25,299 nucleotides of DNA from Lachnospiraceae bacterium UBA3332 (lineage in GTDB: Bacteria > Bacillota > Clostridia > Lachnospirales > Lachnospiraceae), in NCBI GenBank assembly GCA_002361095.1, contig DERU01000090.1, positions 1-25,299 of the forward strand, in the 5' to 3' direction. Under the pieces are notes generated by a model that worked only from the letters and a program-made list of their open reading frames with translations, searched no databases and had not been told where the DNA came from. The translations under genes and the position numbers were made by a program. The stretch's first letter is position 1; each line of letters begins with the position of its first letter. Shown here in pieces: positions 1 through 7,956 of this stretch.

Positions 1-732
1 AATATGGGCTGGATGCATGATTTCTGCGAATATATGAAGCTGGATCCTTATTTCCGGAAAAACAACCATTATGCCATGACTTTTGCCATGTCTTACAACA
101 ATGCGGAGAATTATATTCTGCCTTTGTCCCATGACGAGGTGGTGCATTTGAAATGCTCCATGGTCAATAAGATGCCGGGTTATCAGACGGATAAATATGC
201 AAATCTGCGGGTAGGATATACCTATATGTTTGGACATTCCGGCAAAAAGCTGCTTTTTATGGGACAGGAGTTCGGACAGGAGAGGGAATGGAGCGAGGCG
301 CGGGAGCTGGATTGGTTTCTTTTGGAAAACAAGCTGAACCGGGGCATGCAGGATTATATGAAGGAATTGTTGGCTATGTACCGGAAATATCCCTGCCTGT
401 ATGAGATCGATAACGATTGGGCCGGGTTTGAATGGGTGAACGCGGATGATGCGGAGAGAAGCACTTACAGCTTTATCCGCAAATCGGCGGAGGGCAATGC
501 AAAGCTTTTGTTTGTACTGAACCTGACGCCTGTGGCGCGTGAGAATTACTGCGTGGGCGTTCCCAGAAAAAAGAAATATAAACTGGTGCTCAACAGTGAC
601 GAGGAGCGGTTTGGCGGCAGCGGGAAACAGATTGGGGAAGGCATTATGGCGACGGCGCAGGAGTGCGACGGAAAGCCGTACCGCATTACCTTTGACCTTC
701 CGGCCAACACGGCGGTAGTATTTGCGTTTTGA
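1..732 (+). CDS. glgB: 1,4-alpha-glucan branching enzyme, C-terminal part (5' end outside window)
   Basis: The frame is open from the window edge to a TGA at 730-732, so this is the 3' part of a longer gene. The enzyme transfers alpha-1,4-glucan segments to alpha-1,6 positions during glycogen synthesis in the cytoplasm. The visible part begins in the GH13 barrel at NMGWMHD, continues with the LPLSHDEVVH segment that carries the conserved His-Asp-Glu catalytic/substrate-binding motif, then KMPG, GKKLLFMGQEFGQ and EW...LDW, all typical of GlgB, and ends with the C-terminal beta-sandwich (about residues 130-243). No other glycogen genes lie downstream, so this is probably the end of a separate transcription unit closed by the hairpin at 748-797. 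Family assignment is firm; the substrate in this organism is inferred. Confidence 0.93.
   Translation, partial: NMGWMHDFCEYMKLDPYFRKNNHYAMTFAMSYNNAENYILPLSHDEVVHLKCSMVNKMPGYQTDKYANLRVGYTYMFGHSGKKLLFMGQEFGQEREWSEARELDWFLLENKLNRGMQDYMKELLAMYRKYPCLYEIDNDWAGFEWVNADDAERSTYSFIRKSAEGNAKLLFVLNLTPVARENYCVGVPRKKKYKLVLNSDEERFGGSGKQIGEGIMATAQECDGKPYRITFDLPANTAVVFAF
692..721 (+). promoter_or_regulatory. possible SigA-type promoter inside the 3' end of glgB
   Basis: TTGACC (692-697) and TAGTAT (716-721) are separated by 18 bp. The -35 matches five of six consensus positions and the -10 four of six. It would start transcription just before the hairpin at 748-797 and could serve the kinase/regulator pair. 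The match is moderate and lies inside coding sequence, so it may be chance. Confidence 0.25.
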
Positions 733-747
733 GAATGTGGAAAACAG

Positions 748-797
748 ACAGGAAAGCGTTTCACAGTTCCGGAAGGAATTATGAAACGCTTTCCTGT
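748..797 (+). terminator. 16-bp perfect inverted repeat after glgB
   Basis: ACAGGAAAGCGTTTCA (748-763) is exactly complementary to TGAAACGCTTTCCTGT (782-797), with an 18-nt loop. The T run that follows is short and displaced (806-810), so it is either a modest intrinsic terminator for glgB or a stable hairpin in the leader of the next gene. It also argues against the upstream ATG at 781 as a start, since that codon would lie at the edge of the right arm. Confidence 0.55.
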
Positions 798-837
798 TCC
801 GGCCGGTTTTTGCGCACACTTTTTTGGGGGAAACGGA

Positions 838-2571
838 ATGGACAAAAAATTTTGGGGCATCCACTCCATACGAAACAAAATATTGCTGGTTTCCATGGGA
901 ATTGCGCTTGGCACGACGCTGGCCTCCCTGCTGATTTCCTATTACGCGGAAATCACTACGATTAAAGATACTACGGAACAATATATGACGCAGTATATAT
1001 CGTTCGCGGACCGCAATTTCAACGATATGCTGGAGGAAGCGGAAAAAATTTCCCTGTCCGTGGTGACGGAGCAGGAGGTGATTCTTCCGGGTGTGGAACT
1101 TCCCCAGACCGAGGCATCCTATGCGGACTATTTACAGAAAAAAAGGATGCGCAGTTTTTTGAACGGTCTGATGAGCCAGAAAGATTATATCGAGAATATT
1201 TTGCTGGTCACAAAGGCGGGAAGGATTTATCAGGCGAGTACGGATTTGATCATGAGAAAAGACATGGAAATGCCGGTGATGCGCAGGGCACTGGAGCAGG
1301 AGAAGGCCGGTATTTTGTTTGACGGACAGACGAAGGAGGTTCTTTTTTGCCGCCCGGTGATTTATTCGGGGGAAACCGTAGGGATGAACATGGTGAAAAT
1401 GAACTATGAGAGTCTGACCGCCGCCTACCGTATACAGCCGCTGCAGGAGGTCAGTATTTATATTTACGGGCCGGAAGGGAATTTATTTTATACCAATGCC
1501 CCCATGGAAAATGGAAGGGAAGAAGCATTGTACCGGCAGATAAGCGAAGGAGAGCAAAATACCGGCTATTTGGAGTGGGATGGGGAAAAGCGTTTTTTTA
1601 TCGGGTATGGGGTGGGGAAGGGCAGGATGTCCACAATCAGCCTGATGCCGTACAAATCCCTTCTGCGGGACGCGGAAGAGTTGAAAGTCAAGTTTCTGGC
1701 TATCGGCTTGGGGGCGCTGCTGCTTGCGGCGGCGGCTTCCATTTATTTGTCCGGCCGGCTGTGCGTCAATCTGCGCCAGCTGACGGACAATATGGAAGAA
1801 ATCCAAAGGGGAAACCTGTTTGTGCGCGCGAAAATTCAGTCGAAAGACGAAATCGGGATTTTATCCGGGGCGTTTAACGAGATGGTAGAGCGTATCGGCG
1901 GACTTTTGGACGAAGTGCGGAAAAAAGAAAAGCTGAAAAGGGAGGCGGAGCAGAGCGTTTTGGCCGCGCAGATCGAACCCCATTTTCTTTATAATTCCAT
2001 AGACAGTATGCAGCATGTGGCCCATATGCGCAAAGAGACGGAGATTGAGCAGGTGGCGGTGGCCCTTTCGGAACTTTTGCGCAGCGTTCTTTCCGACCGC
2101 AACGAATTTATTACCCTGTGGGAGGAAAAAGAATATATCGAAAATTATATAACGATTGAGCGGTTTAAATACCGCAGCGATTTTAGCCTGCTCTGGGATG
2201 TGGAGGAAGATTTATGGGCCTTTCGGATTCCGAAGCTTCTTTTGCAGCCGGTGGTGGAAAATGCGCTGCTGCACGGGATTTCCACCCGGGAGGAGGGAGG
2301 CGTTATTTCGGTAAAGGTAAGCAGACAGAAAAGCCAGGTGGTGGTTAAGATTATGGACAATGGGAAAGGAATGAATCAGGAAAAAATCGACAGGCTCTTG
2401 TCCGAGGTGGAAAAAACGGATAAATCGGGGTTCCGCAGGGTCGGATTTTCCAATGTCATGAACCGGATACGGCTGATTTACGGGCCGGAATACGGCGGCA
2501 CCATTTACAGCTGCGAGGGAATGTTTACCTGCGTGGAACTGCGGCTTGCGGCGGACGAACAGGAAGCGTAA
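838..2571 (+). CDS. YesM-type sensor histidine kinase
   Basis: Membrane sensor kinase of the His_kinase/HATPase_c (YesM, LytS-like) class that autophosphorylates and passes phosphate to the AraC-type regulator encoded next. From the chosen ATG the protein has 577 residues: a first membrane segment at about residues 14-36, an extracellular sensor region to about 280, a second membrane segment at about 286-308, a HAMP linker, the H-box QIEPHFLYNS with the phospho-accepting His at about 382, an N-box (PVVENALLHG, about 471) and a G-box (DNGKGMN). Start 838 is preceded by GGGGG and gives a short basic N-terminus before the first membrane helix. An in-frame ATG at 781 lies in the hairpin arm and would add a poor N-terminus. 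The sensed ligand is unknown; by analogy it is a sugar or a sugar-loaded binding protein. Confidence 0.92.
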   Translation: MDKKFWGIHSIRNKILLVSMGIALGTTLASLLISYYAEITTIKDTTEQYMTQYISFADRNFNDMLEEAEKISLSVVTEQEVILPGVELPQTEASYADYLQKKRMRSFLNGLMSQKDYIENILLVTKAGRIYQASTDLIMRKDMEMPVMRRALEQEKAGILFDGQTKEVLFCRPVIYSGETVGMNMVKMNYESLTAAYRIQPLQEVSIYIYGPEGNLFYTNAPMENGREEALYRQISEGEQNTGYLEWDGEKRFFIGYGVGKGRMSTISLMPYKSLLRDAEELKVKFLAIGLGALLLAAAASIYLSGRLCVNLRQLTDNMEEIQRGNLFVRAKIQSKDEIGILSGAFNEMVERIGGLLDEVRKKEKLKREAEQSVLAAQIEPHFLYNSIDSMQHVAHMRKETEIEQVAVALSELLRSVLSDRNEFITLWEEKEYIENYITIERFKYRSDFSLLWDVEEDLWAFRIPKLLLQPVVENALLHGISTREEGGVISVKVSRQKSQVVVKIMDNGKGMNQEKIDRLLSEVEKTDKSGFRRVGFSNVMNRIRLIYGPEYGGTIYSCEGMFTCVELRLAADEQEA

Positions 2572-2599
2572 GGAAAGCTTCCCGGGACGGGGGATAAGA

Positions 2600-4099
2600 A
2601 TGGGACTTTCGGTTTTGCTTGTGGATGACGAAAAAGTATTCCGCAATTATATCGGCAGCATGGAACTTTGGGGAGACGGGCGCTTTTTCCTGGCCGGGGA
2701 AGCGAAAAATACGGAAGAGGCGATGGATTTTTTGCGGAAAAAGGATGTGGATGTGGTCATTTTGGACGTTTCCATGCCGGGAAAGAGCGGCGTGGTACTG
2801 TCGGAAATGATTGCCGGGAAGTATCCGGCTGTCTCCATGATCGCGGTCAGCAGCCATGACGATTACGACTATGTGCGGCAAATTCTAAAAAACGGCGCGC
2901 ATGATTATATTTTGAAATCCAGATTGTCGGAGGCGCTTTTAGAGCGGACGCTGGAGAACATTGCCCTTCGGCTTGCCCAGGTTTCCCCCTGGGAATTGAA
3001 AAAGAAGCTGCGTCTGCAGACGCAGGCGTGGCTTTTGGGGGAGGAAGGAAATCCTTTTACATCGGATAATGCCCGCAAAGTGGCTGCGCTGGTGCGGCTT
3101 TCCCCTTTGGAGCATTATCCGGAATCGGAGAGAAAGGCCATGCTGGAGGGGGTAGGCAGATTGTTGGAGGATGCCAAAGGGGAGAAAATGGACGTTTTGG
3201 CGGTATATGCAAAAAACGGGCGTTTTGTCTTGATTTACCGTTTTTTTGAGGAAATCTCGGAGGCCCGGATCCGGGAGCGGGTGGAAAATATGCGGATTGA
3301 CTGTTGTGACAGCATCCGGCGCATGTATGGAATTTCCGCGTCCGTGCAGATGTGTCCCTTCTTTTTTGGGGATCATGCGCTGCGGTCTTTCGTCCGCCAT
3401 AAGCTGGAGGAGGAACAGGATACAAAAAACCACAGGACGGCGCGGCTGGCCATGACCATTGGACAGCAGAACCAGCTTTTGTCCGCCATTGACAGACGGG
3501 ATGCGGATGCGGCGGAAAAGCTGGTGCAGGAGATTTATCAGGGCATAGGGCCGCAGGATCAGGCCCTGTATCTGATGGTTACCAAGGAACTGCTGGATCT
3601 TTTGGAGCGGGTTTCGCTGGAATATGAAATCAGCCTGGATTTCGTCCCCAAAAATATGCAGCTGTTTGCCTATACCAAGGGGAAAAACAAGGCTATGCTG
3701 GCGGCCAGCATAGCCGGGCTGTACCGGAACGTGCTGCGGGAGATCGGGCAGCGCAGGGAGGAGGGGAAAAAGAATTATTCGGGGCTGGTGGCTGGTACCG
3801 TCCGCTTTATGGAGGAGCACTGCCACGAGGCCATAGGCTTGAGCGATGTCGCGGCGGGTGTGGGTGTGAACCCATCCTATTTGAGCAGGGTGTTTCACGA
3901 GGAGACCGGAAAAACCTTTACGGATTATTTCAACGGAATCCGGATGGAGCGGGCGGAGGCGCTTTTGCGGCAGGGACTGCCGGTAAAAGAGGTGGCGGCA
4001 AAATGTGGAATTAAAAATTATGGTTATTTTCTGAAAATTTTTAAGGATTATACGGGAAAAACTCCGAAGGAATACGTGGCGTCTTTGCATTTGCCATAG
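2600..4099 (+). CDS. YesN-type response regulator, REC plus AraC DNA-binding domain
   Basis: Cytoplasmic transcription regulator of 499 residues. The N-terminal receiver domain (about 1-120) opens with LLVDDE and has the phospho-acceptor Asp at residue 56 in the strand VVILDVSMPG, with the conserved Lys in ILKSR near 105. A middle region of about 270 residues has no family I can name. The last 100 residues are an AraC-type double helix-turn-helix (LSDVAAGVGVNPSYLSRVF, then VAAKCGIKNYGYFLKIFK). The start at 2600 is preceded by GGGGGATAAGA; an in-frame ATG at 2546 overlaps the kinase end and is less likely. It lies 28 bp after the kinase stop, so both are probably cotranscribed. The likely target is the importer operon beginning at 4324. 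Confidence 0.92.
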   Translation: MGLSVLLVDDEKVFRNYIGSMELWGDGRFFLAGEAKNTEEAMDFLRKKDVDVVILDVSMPGKSGVVLSEMIAGKYPAVSMIAVSSHDDYDYVRQILKNGAHDYILKSRLSEALLERTLENIALRLAQVSPWELKKKLRLQTQAWLLGEEGNPFTSDNARKVAALVRLSPLEHYPESERKAMLEGVGRLLEDAKGEKMDVLAVYAKNGRFVLIYRFFEEISEARIRERVENMRIDCCDSIRRMYGISASVQMCPFFFGDHALRSFVRHKLEEEQDTKNHRTARLAMTIGQQNQLLSAIDRRDADAAEKLVQEIYQGIGPQDQALYLMVTKELLDLLERVSLEYEISLDFVPKNMQLFAYTKGKNKAMLAASIAGLYRNVLREIGQRREEGKKNYSGLVAGTVRFMEEHCHEAIGLSDVAAGVGVNPSYLSRVFHEETGKTFTDYFNGIRMERAEALLRQGLPVKEVAAKCGIKNYGYFLKIFKDYTGKTPKEYVASLHLP

Positions 4100-4153
4100 G
4101 GGAAGGCGCTGCAATAAATAAGCCGGTATCAGTCATTATGTAAAAATTTTAGA

Positions 4154-4159
4154 TATAAA
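4154..4159 (+). promoter_or_regulatory. possible -10 element for the importer operon
   Basis: TATAAA sits in an AT-rich stretch (4141-4175) between the regulator and the binding-protein gene, with no good -35 at the right distance. A weak -35 would fit activation by the neighbouring AraC-type regulator, but that is inference. The assignment rests only on a five-of-six match to the -10 consensus. Confidence 0.25.
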
Positions 4160-4226
4160 GGTAAAAATAATGAACAAGATAGACAAAAAATAAGACGGTG
4201 GGGGTGATAAAATTGTGCCAGCAGGA

Positions 4227-4250
4227 CGAAACCGAAAGAAAGCGGTTTTG
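4227..4250 (+). repeat. inverted repeat in the leader of the solute-binding protein gene
   Basis: AAACCG (4229-4234) and CGGTTT (4243-4248) are perfect inverted arms around 8 nt, extended at the RNA level by one wobble and one C-G pair to 4227 and 4250. It could be an operator for a regulator or a small hairpin in the leader. No consensus site I know fits it exactly. Confidence 0.35.
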
Positions 4251-4323
4251 GGAAATGCGGAGAACTGGGGAATGGTTTAGACAGTTTAACGAAGCAGGCA
4301 AAGGCACAAAAGGAGGAAAGTTT

Positions 4324-5949
4324 ATGAAGAAAAAGGTTGCGTTACTATTATGCGCGGCATGCTGCGCAGGAATGCTGGCGGGCTGTGGCGACACACCTGC
4401 GGGTACCCCTGCGGAAAGCGGACAGGCACAAAAAGAAATAGCGCCCGCAGAAGAGTCTGCGGAGGGGCAGGAAGAGGTTTCTAACTTAAATAAAGAGGGA
4501 TTCCCGATTGTAAATGAGAAGATTACGTTAACGGTATACGGGCAGCGGGATCAGAACCATGCGGAATGGAAAGACATGTGGGTGCTGCAAAAGTATGAGG
4601 AGATGTCCAATATTCATATGGAATATCAGGAGGTTCCGGCAGACGGTTTTGCGGAAAACAAACAGCTTTTGTTTGCCTCCAACGATCTTCCGGACGTATT
4701 TTTAAAATGCGGCTTGAATGCAAACGAGGTTGCCACATACGGGGTGACCAGCGGGCAGCTGATGGTATTGGATGATTTGATCGCGGAGTATGCCCCCAAT
4801 CTGACGAAGCTTTTTGAAGAAAATCCCACGCTGAAGCAGGCGACAATGGCTTCCGACGGGCATATCTATACGATTCCGGCCATTGATTTGAGCGCTACCG
4901 GAAAAATGGATTTCAAACAGTGGATCAATACAAAATGGCTGGATGCGGTGGGAAAAGAAATGCCTACCACCCTGGAGGAGTTCAAGGAAGTATTGATTGC
5001 ATTTCGGGATGAAGATCCTAACGGCAACGGCGAGCACGATGAGATTCCGCTGGGAATCCGGGAACCCAGTTCGGTTTACAGTCTGGGCGGTTCCTTCGGG
5101 CTGGGACATCAGCTTAAGGATACCTATAACGTGGACGATAACGGCAAGGTGCATAACTGGCTGTGCGACGATGCGTTTAAGGAATATCTGATGTATTTAA
5201 ACGATCTGTATAAGGAAGGGCTTCTATGGCAGGACTATTACAAAAATGACAGGCCTGCATGGAGAAGCAATCTTGCAGGGGAACTGTACGGCGCGATGTA
5301 TATGCCCTATTCGGATGTATTTTTAAACTGTGAGATGCACTATGCGGGGTTGGAACCCCTGATCGGGCCTACCGGTGAAAAATTCTGGCCGGATGCCAAT
5401 ACCGGAGTGAATCTTGGATGCTTTGCGCTGAGCAATACGTGCGCGGAGCCGGAAGCCGCAATCCGGTGGGTAGACTATTTCTTCAGCGAGGAAGGCGGAC
5501 TGTTTTTCGCATTCGGGGAAGAAGGAACGCATTATTACAGGGATGAGAACGGTCTTCCCAGATTCAATGACGAGATTTTGAATGCGGAAGAAGGTTTTAT
5601 GACGGCTTTGGGCAAGATTAATATGGTTCCCGGCGGCGGTTTCCCGTGCTTTAGGAATGACGAAACAGACGGCGTGGTGGCAAGCGACCAGACCAAGGCG
5701 GCGGCCGCAGTGTTGGAGCCGTATCTGCCGAAGGTGTATTATGCAAAACCGTCCGTGGGCGCAGAAGACATGGACAGGGTAGTGGCGATCGAGCAGGATT
5801 TGAACACCTACCGGGATGAGGCTGTGACCCGGTTCATTATCGGAGAGTGGGACTTTGGCATGTGGGACGAGTACTGCCAGACATTGGAACAGATTGGAAT
5901 CCGGGAACTGGAAGAAATTTATCAGAAAGCACTGGATGCGCTGCAGTAA
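4324..5949 (+). CDS. ABC transporter extracellular solute-binding lipoprotein (carbohydrate type)
   Basis: Captures the substrate outside the cell and delivers it to the two permeases encoded downstream. The 541-residue product begins with a lipoprotein signal peptide: a lysine-rich start, a hydrophobic stretch and the lipobox LAGC, with the lipid-carrying Cys at residue 21. A Pro/Glu/Ala-rich tether follows, then a family 1 type binding fold like the YtcQ/LplA proteins that accompany YesMN systems (ITLTVYGQRD, a Trp-rich substrate face, many acidic residues). Start 4324 is preceded by AGGAGGAAAGTTT; an in-frame ATG at 4198 lies far upstream without a good site. Substrate identity cannot be read from the sequence; the downstream sulfatase suggests a sulfated sugar. 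A hairpin terminator after the gene probably keeps it expressed above the permeases. Confidence 0.9.
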   Translation: MKKKVALLLCAACCAGMLAGCGDTPAGTPAESGQAQKEIAPAEESAEGQEEVSNLNKEGFPIVNEKITLTVYGQRDQNHAEWKDMWVLQKYEEMSNIHMEYQEVPADGFAENKQLLFASNDLPDVFLKCGLNANEVATYGVTSGQLMVLDDLIAEYAPNLTKLFEENPTLKQATMASDGHIYTIPAIDLSATGKMDFKQWINTKWLDAVGKEMPTTLEEFKEVLIAFRDEDPNGNGEHDEIPLGIREPSSVYSLGGSFGLGHQLKDTYNVDDNGKVHNWLCDDAFKEYLMYLNDLYKEGLLWQDYYKNDRPAWRSNLAGELYGAMYMPYSDVFLNCEMHYAGLEPLIGPTGEKFWPDANTGVNLGCFALSNTCAEPEAAIRWVDYFFSEEGGLFFAFGEEGTHYYRDENGLPRFNDEILNAEEGFMTALGKINMVPGGGFPCFRNDETDGVVASDQTKAAAAVLEPYLPKVYYAKPSVGAEDMDRVVAIEQDLNTYRDEAVTRFIIGEWDFGMWDEYCQTLEQIGIRELEEIYQKALDALQ

Positions 5950-5975
5950 GACGCGGCCCGGATAACGGGAACGGC

Positions 5976-6010
5976 AAAGGGAGGAGGGCAGGATCACCCG
6001 CCTCCCTTTT
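5976..6010 (+). terminator. intrinsic terminator/attenuator between binding protein and permease genes
   Basis: AAAGGGAGG (5976-5984) pairs with CCTCCCTTT (6001-6009). After one A/G mismatch the stem continues with GGG/CCC around a short loop, and TTTT follows. In an operon this usually lets a fraction of transcripts read on, giving more binding protein than membrane protein. Confidence 0.65.
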
Positions 6011-6056
6011 GTTGAAAAGTCTTTGGCGGATCGCACGATAGAAAGGGACGATTCTT

Positions 6057-6968
6057 ATGAGAGTAAGAAAAGTATGGAAAAATATCAAAAAAAATGTAGG
6101 GCTGTATGCCATGCTGGCAATTCCCCTGGCCTGGTATATTATATTTAAATATATCCCGATGTACGGACTGCAGATCGCTTTCCGCAAATTCAATCCGACG
6201 CTTGGAATTACCAAAAGTCCGTGGGCAGGGCTGACCTATTTTGAACAGTTTTTTCATTCCTACTATTTTAAGGACATTCTTTGGAACACGGTTTCGCTGA
6301 GTTTGTTTACCATGCTGATCGGTTTTCCGATGCCGATTATTCTCGCGCTTTTGATTAATGAGGTGAAAAACACAAAATTTAAGAAAGTGATTCAAAACAT
6401 CACGTATATGCCCAATTTTCTTTCGGTGGTGGTCATTGTCAGTATGCTGACGATTTTTTCCAACCGGGATTACGGGCTGTTTAACAAAATAGGCAGCCTG
6501 TTTGGAATGACGCCTGTGGATTTGATGTCCAAACCGGCCTGTTTCCAGCCTTTATATGTATTTTCCAACGTATGGCAGTTTATGGGATTTAACGCGATTA
6601 TTTACATAGCGGCGCTGGCGGGGGTGGATCAGGAACTGTACGAGGCGGCCTCTATCGACGGCGCGTCCCGTATGCAGAAAATCCTGCATATTTCCCTTCC
6701 CTGCATTATGGGGACGATCATCATCATGTTTATCATGCGGATCGGAAGCCTGATGTCGGTGGGATTTGAAAAAGCGTATCTGATGCAGAACAGCGTCAAT
6801 ATGTCGAGAAGCGAAATTATATCCACATTTATTTATAAAAACGGTATCCAGAAGGGGCAGTTCGGTTACAGTACCGCAGTGGGACTATTCAATTCGGTGA
6901 TTAATTTTGCGCTGCTTGTGGGGGCGAATTTTGCCAGCAAAAAAATGACAAAGACAAGTCTTTGGTGA
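6057..6968 (+). CDS. ABC transporter permease, LplB-like carbohydrate type
   Basis: Inner-membrane channel subunit of 303 residues, BPD_transp_1 family. It has a basic N-terminus, then about six membrane segments starting with YAMLAIPLAWYIIFKYIPMYG, a signature of LplB/YtcP-partner permeases. The EAA loop that docks the ATPase is at about residues 196-216 (EAASIDGASRMQKILHISLP). AAAGGGA precedes the start. It pairs with the permease at 6976, seven bases after its stop. No ATP-binding subunit is encoded nearby; such importers in Firmicutes commonly use a shared MsmX-type ATPase encoded elsewhere, which is known for the family and inferred here. Confidence 0.92.
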   Translation: MRVRKVWKNIKKNVGLYAMLAIPLAWYIIFKYIPMYGLQIAFRKFNPTLGITKSPWAGLTYFEQFFHSYYFKDILWNTVSLSLFTMLIGFPMPIILALLINEVKNTKFKKVIQNITYMPNFLSVVVIVSMLTIFSNRDYGLFNKIGSLFGMTPVDLMSKPACFQPLYVFSNVWQFMGFNAIIYIAALAGVDQELYEAASIDGASRMQKILHISLPCIMGTIIIMFIMRIGSLMSVGFEKAYLMQNSVNMSRSEIISTFIYKNGIQKGQFGYSTAVGLFNSVINFALLVGANFASKKMTKTSLW

Positions 6969-6975
6969 GGAGGGC

Positions 6976-7872
6976 ATGATGAAAGAACATTTGAAAAAAA
7001 GCATGCGCAGCGATTTTGCCTTTGACCTGATTGTAAATGTGCTGGGGGCGTGCGTGATACTGGTGGTATTGATTCCCCTGCTTTTCGTGCTGGCGGCATC
7101 CTTTTCGGATCCGGATTTGGTTTTGCGGGGAAAAGTTTTGCTGCTCCCCAAAGGCTTTACCACGAAAGCGTATACCATGGTGTTTGAAAACGGGGAAATT
7201 TGGCGGGGGTTTCGGAATTCCTGTTGTTATACGGCGGCGGGAACCCTCATCAGCGTTGTGCTGACCATTTTGGCGGCCTATCCCCTTTCGCGTAAGGAGT
7301 TGCCGGGGCGTAATATTTTCATGATGCTGATTTTGTTCACCATGTATTTTAGCGGCGGGATGATTCCCACGTATTTGCTGGTGAGGGATCTGGGAATGTA
7401 CAACAGTGTATGGGCGCTGTTGATTCCGGCCGCCATTTCCACTTATAATCTGATTGTGGCCAAAACTTTTTTTGAAAACAATATTCCCGGGGAACTGTAT
7501 GAGTCGGCGCGGCTGGACGGCTGCGGAAATGTATCCATGCTTCCGAGAATTGTACTTCCCTTATCCAAGGCGATTCTGGCGGTGTTGGTGCTGTATTATG
7601 CGGTGGGAATCTGGAACGCGTATTTCGATGCGTTGATTTACATACGGGACACCTCCCTGCACCCGCTGCAGATTGTGCTGCGCAACATCCTGCTTTTGGG
7701 ACAGACAGAGCAGATGGGAACCAATGATGTGGGGATGGCGGAAAAGATTAAGATGGCGGAAGCCGTCAAATATTCCGCAATTGTGGTGTCCAGCGTTCCC
7801 ATGCTGCTGATTTACCCTTTTGTGCAGAAATATTTTGTGAAAGGCGTGATGGTTGGCGCGGTCAAAGGATAA
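6976..7872 (+). CDS. ABC transporter permease, LplC/YtcP-like carbohydrate type
   Basis: Second membrane subunit of the importer, 298 residues. The N-terminus is followed by a membrane segment (LIVNVLGACVILVVLIPLLF) and the conserved SFSDP/LLPKGFT region of this subfamily. The EAA-type loop at about residues 176-195 reads ESARLDGCGNVSMLPRIVLP. The C-terminus KYFVKGVMVGAVKG is the typical tail of this group. GAGGAGGG lies just before the ATG; the next codon is also ATG (6979), so the start may be one residue later. It forms the channel heterodimer with the preceding permease. Confidence 0.93.
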   Translation: MMKEHLKKSMRSDFAFDLIVNVLGACVILVVLIPLLFVLAASFSDPDLVLRGKVLLLPKGFTTKAYTMVFENGEIWRGFRNSCCYTAAGTLISVVLTILAAYPLSRKELPGRNIFMMLILFTMYFSGGMIPTYLLVRDLGMYNSVWALLIPAAISTYNLIVAKTFFENNIPGELYESARLDGCGNVSMLPRIVLPLSKAILAVLVLYYAVGIWNAYFDALIYIRDTSLHPLQIVLRNILLLGQTEQMGTNDVGMAEKIKMAEAVKYSAIVVSSVPMLLIYPFVQKYFVKGVMVGAVKG

Positions 7873-7956
7873 GATACCCGTAAGCCATGTATGGCTTCGT
7901 GCAACAAAGCAGCGCGGAAATGAAGTGAGAAATGCCGGACGGAAAGGAGAAGAAGA

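Noticed and set aside
2939..4114. A 391-codon open frame on the - strand opposite the response regulator
   Set aside because: It is antisense to a gene with clear REC and AraC domains, shows no family pattern and is rich in Arg, His, Pro and Gln, as expected of a shadow frame in GC-richer coding DNA.
4090..4120. TTGCCA as a -35 element after the response regulator gene
   Set aside because: The hexamer 17 bp downstream (ATAAAT) does not fit a -10 well and the TATAAA at 4154 is a better candidate.
7882..7897. Hairpin AAGCCAT-GT-ATGGCTT before the sulfatase gene
   Set aside because: The loop is too short for the full stem and no T run follows, so it is not a convincing terminator; probably chance.
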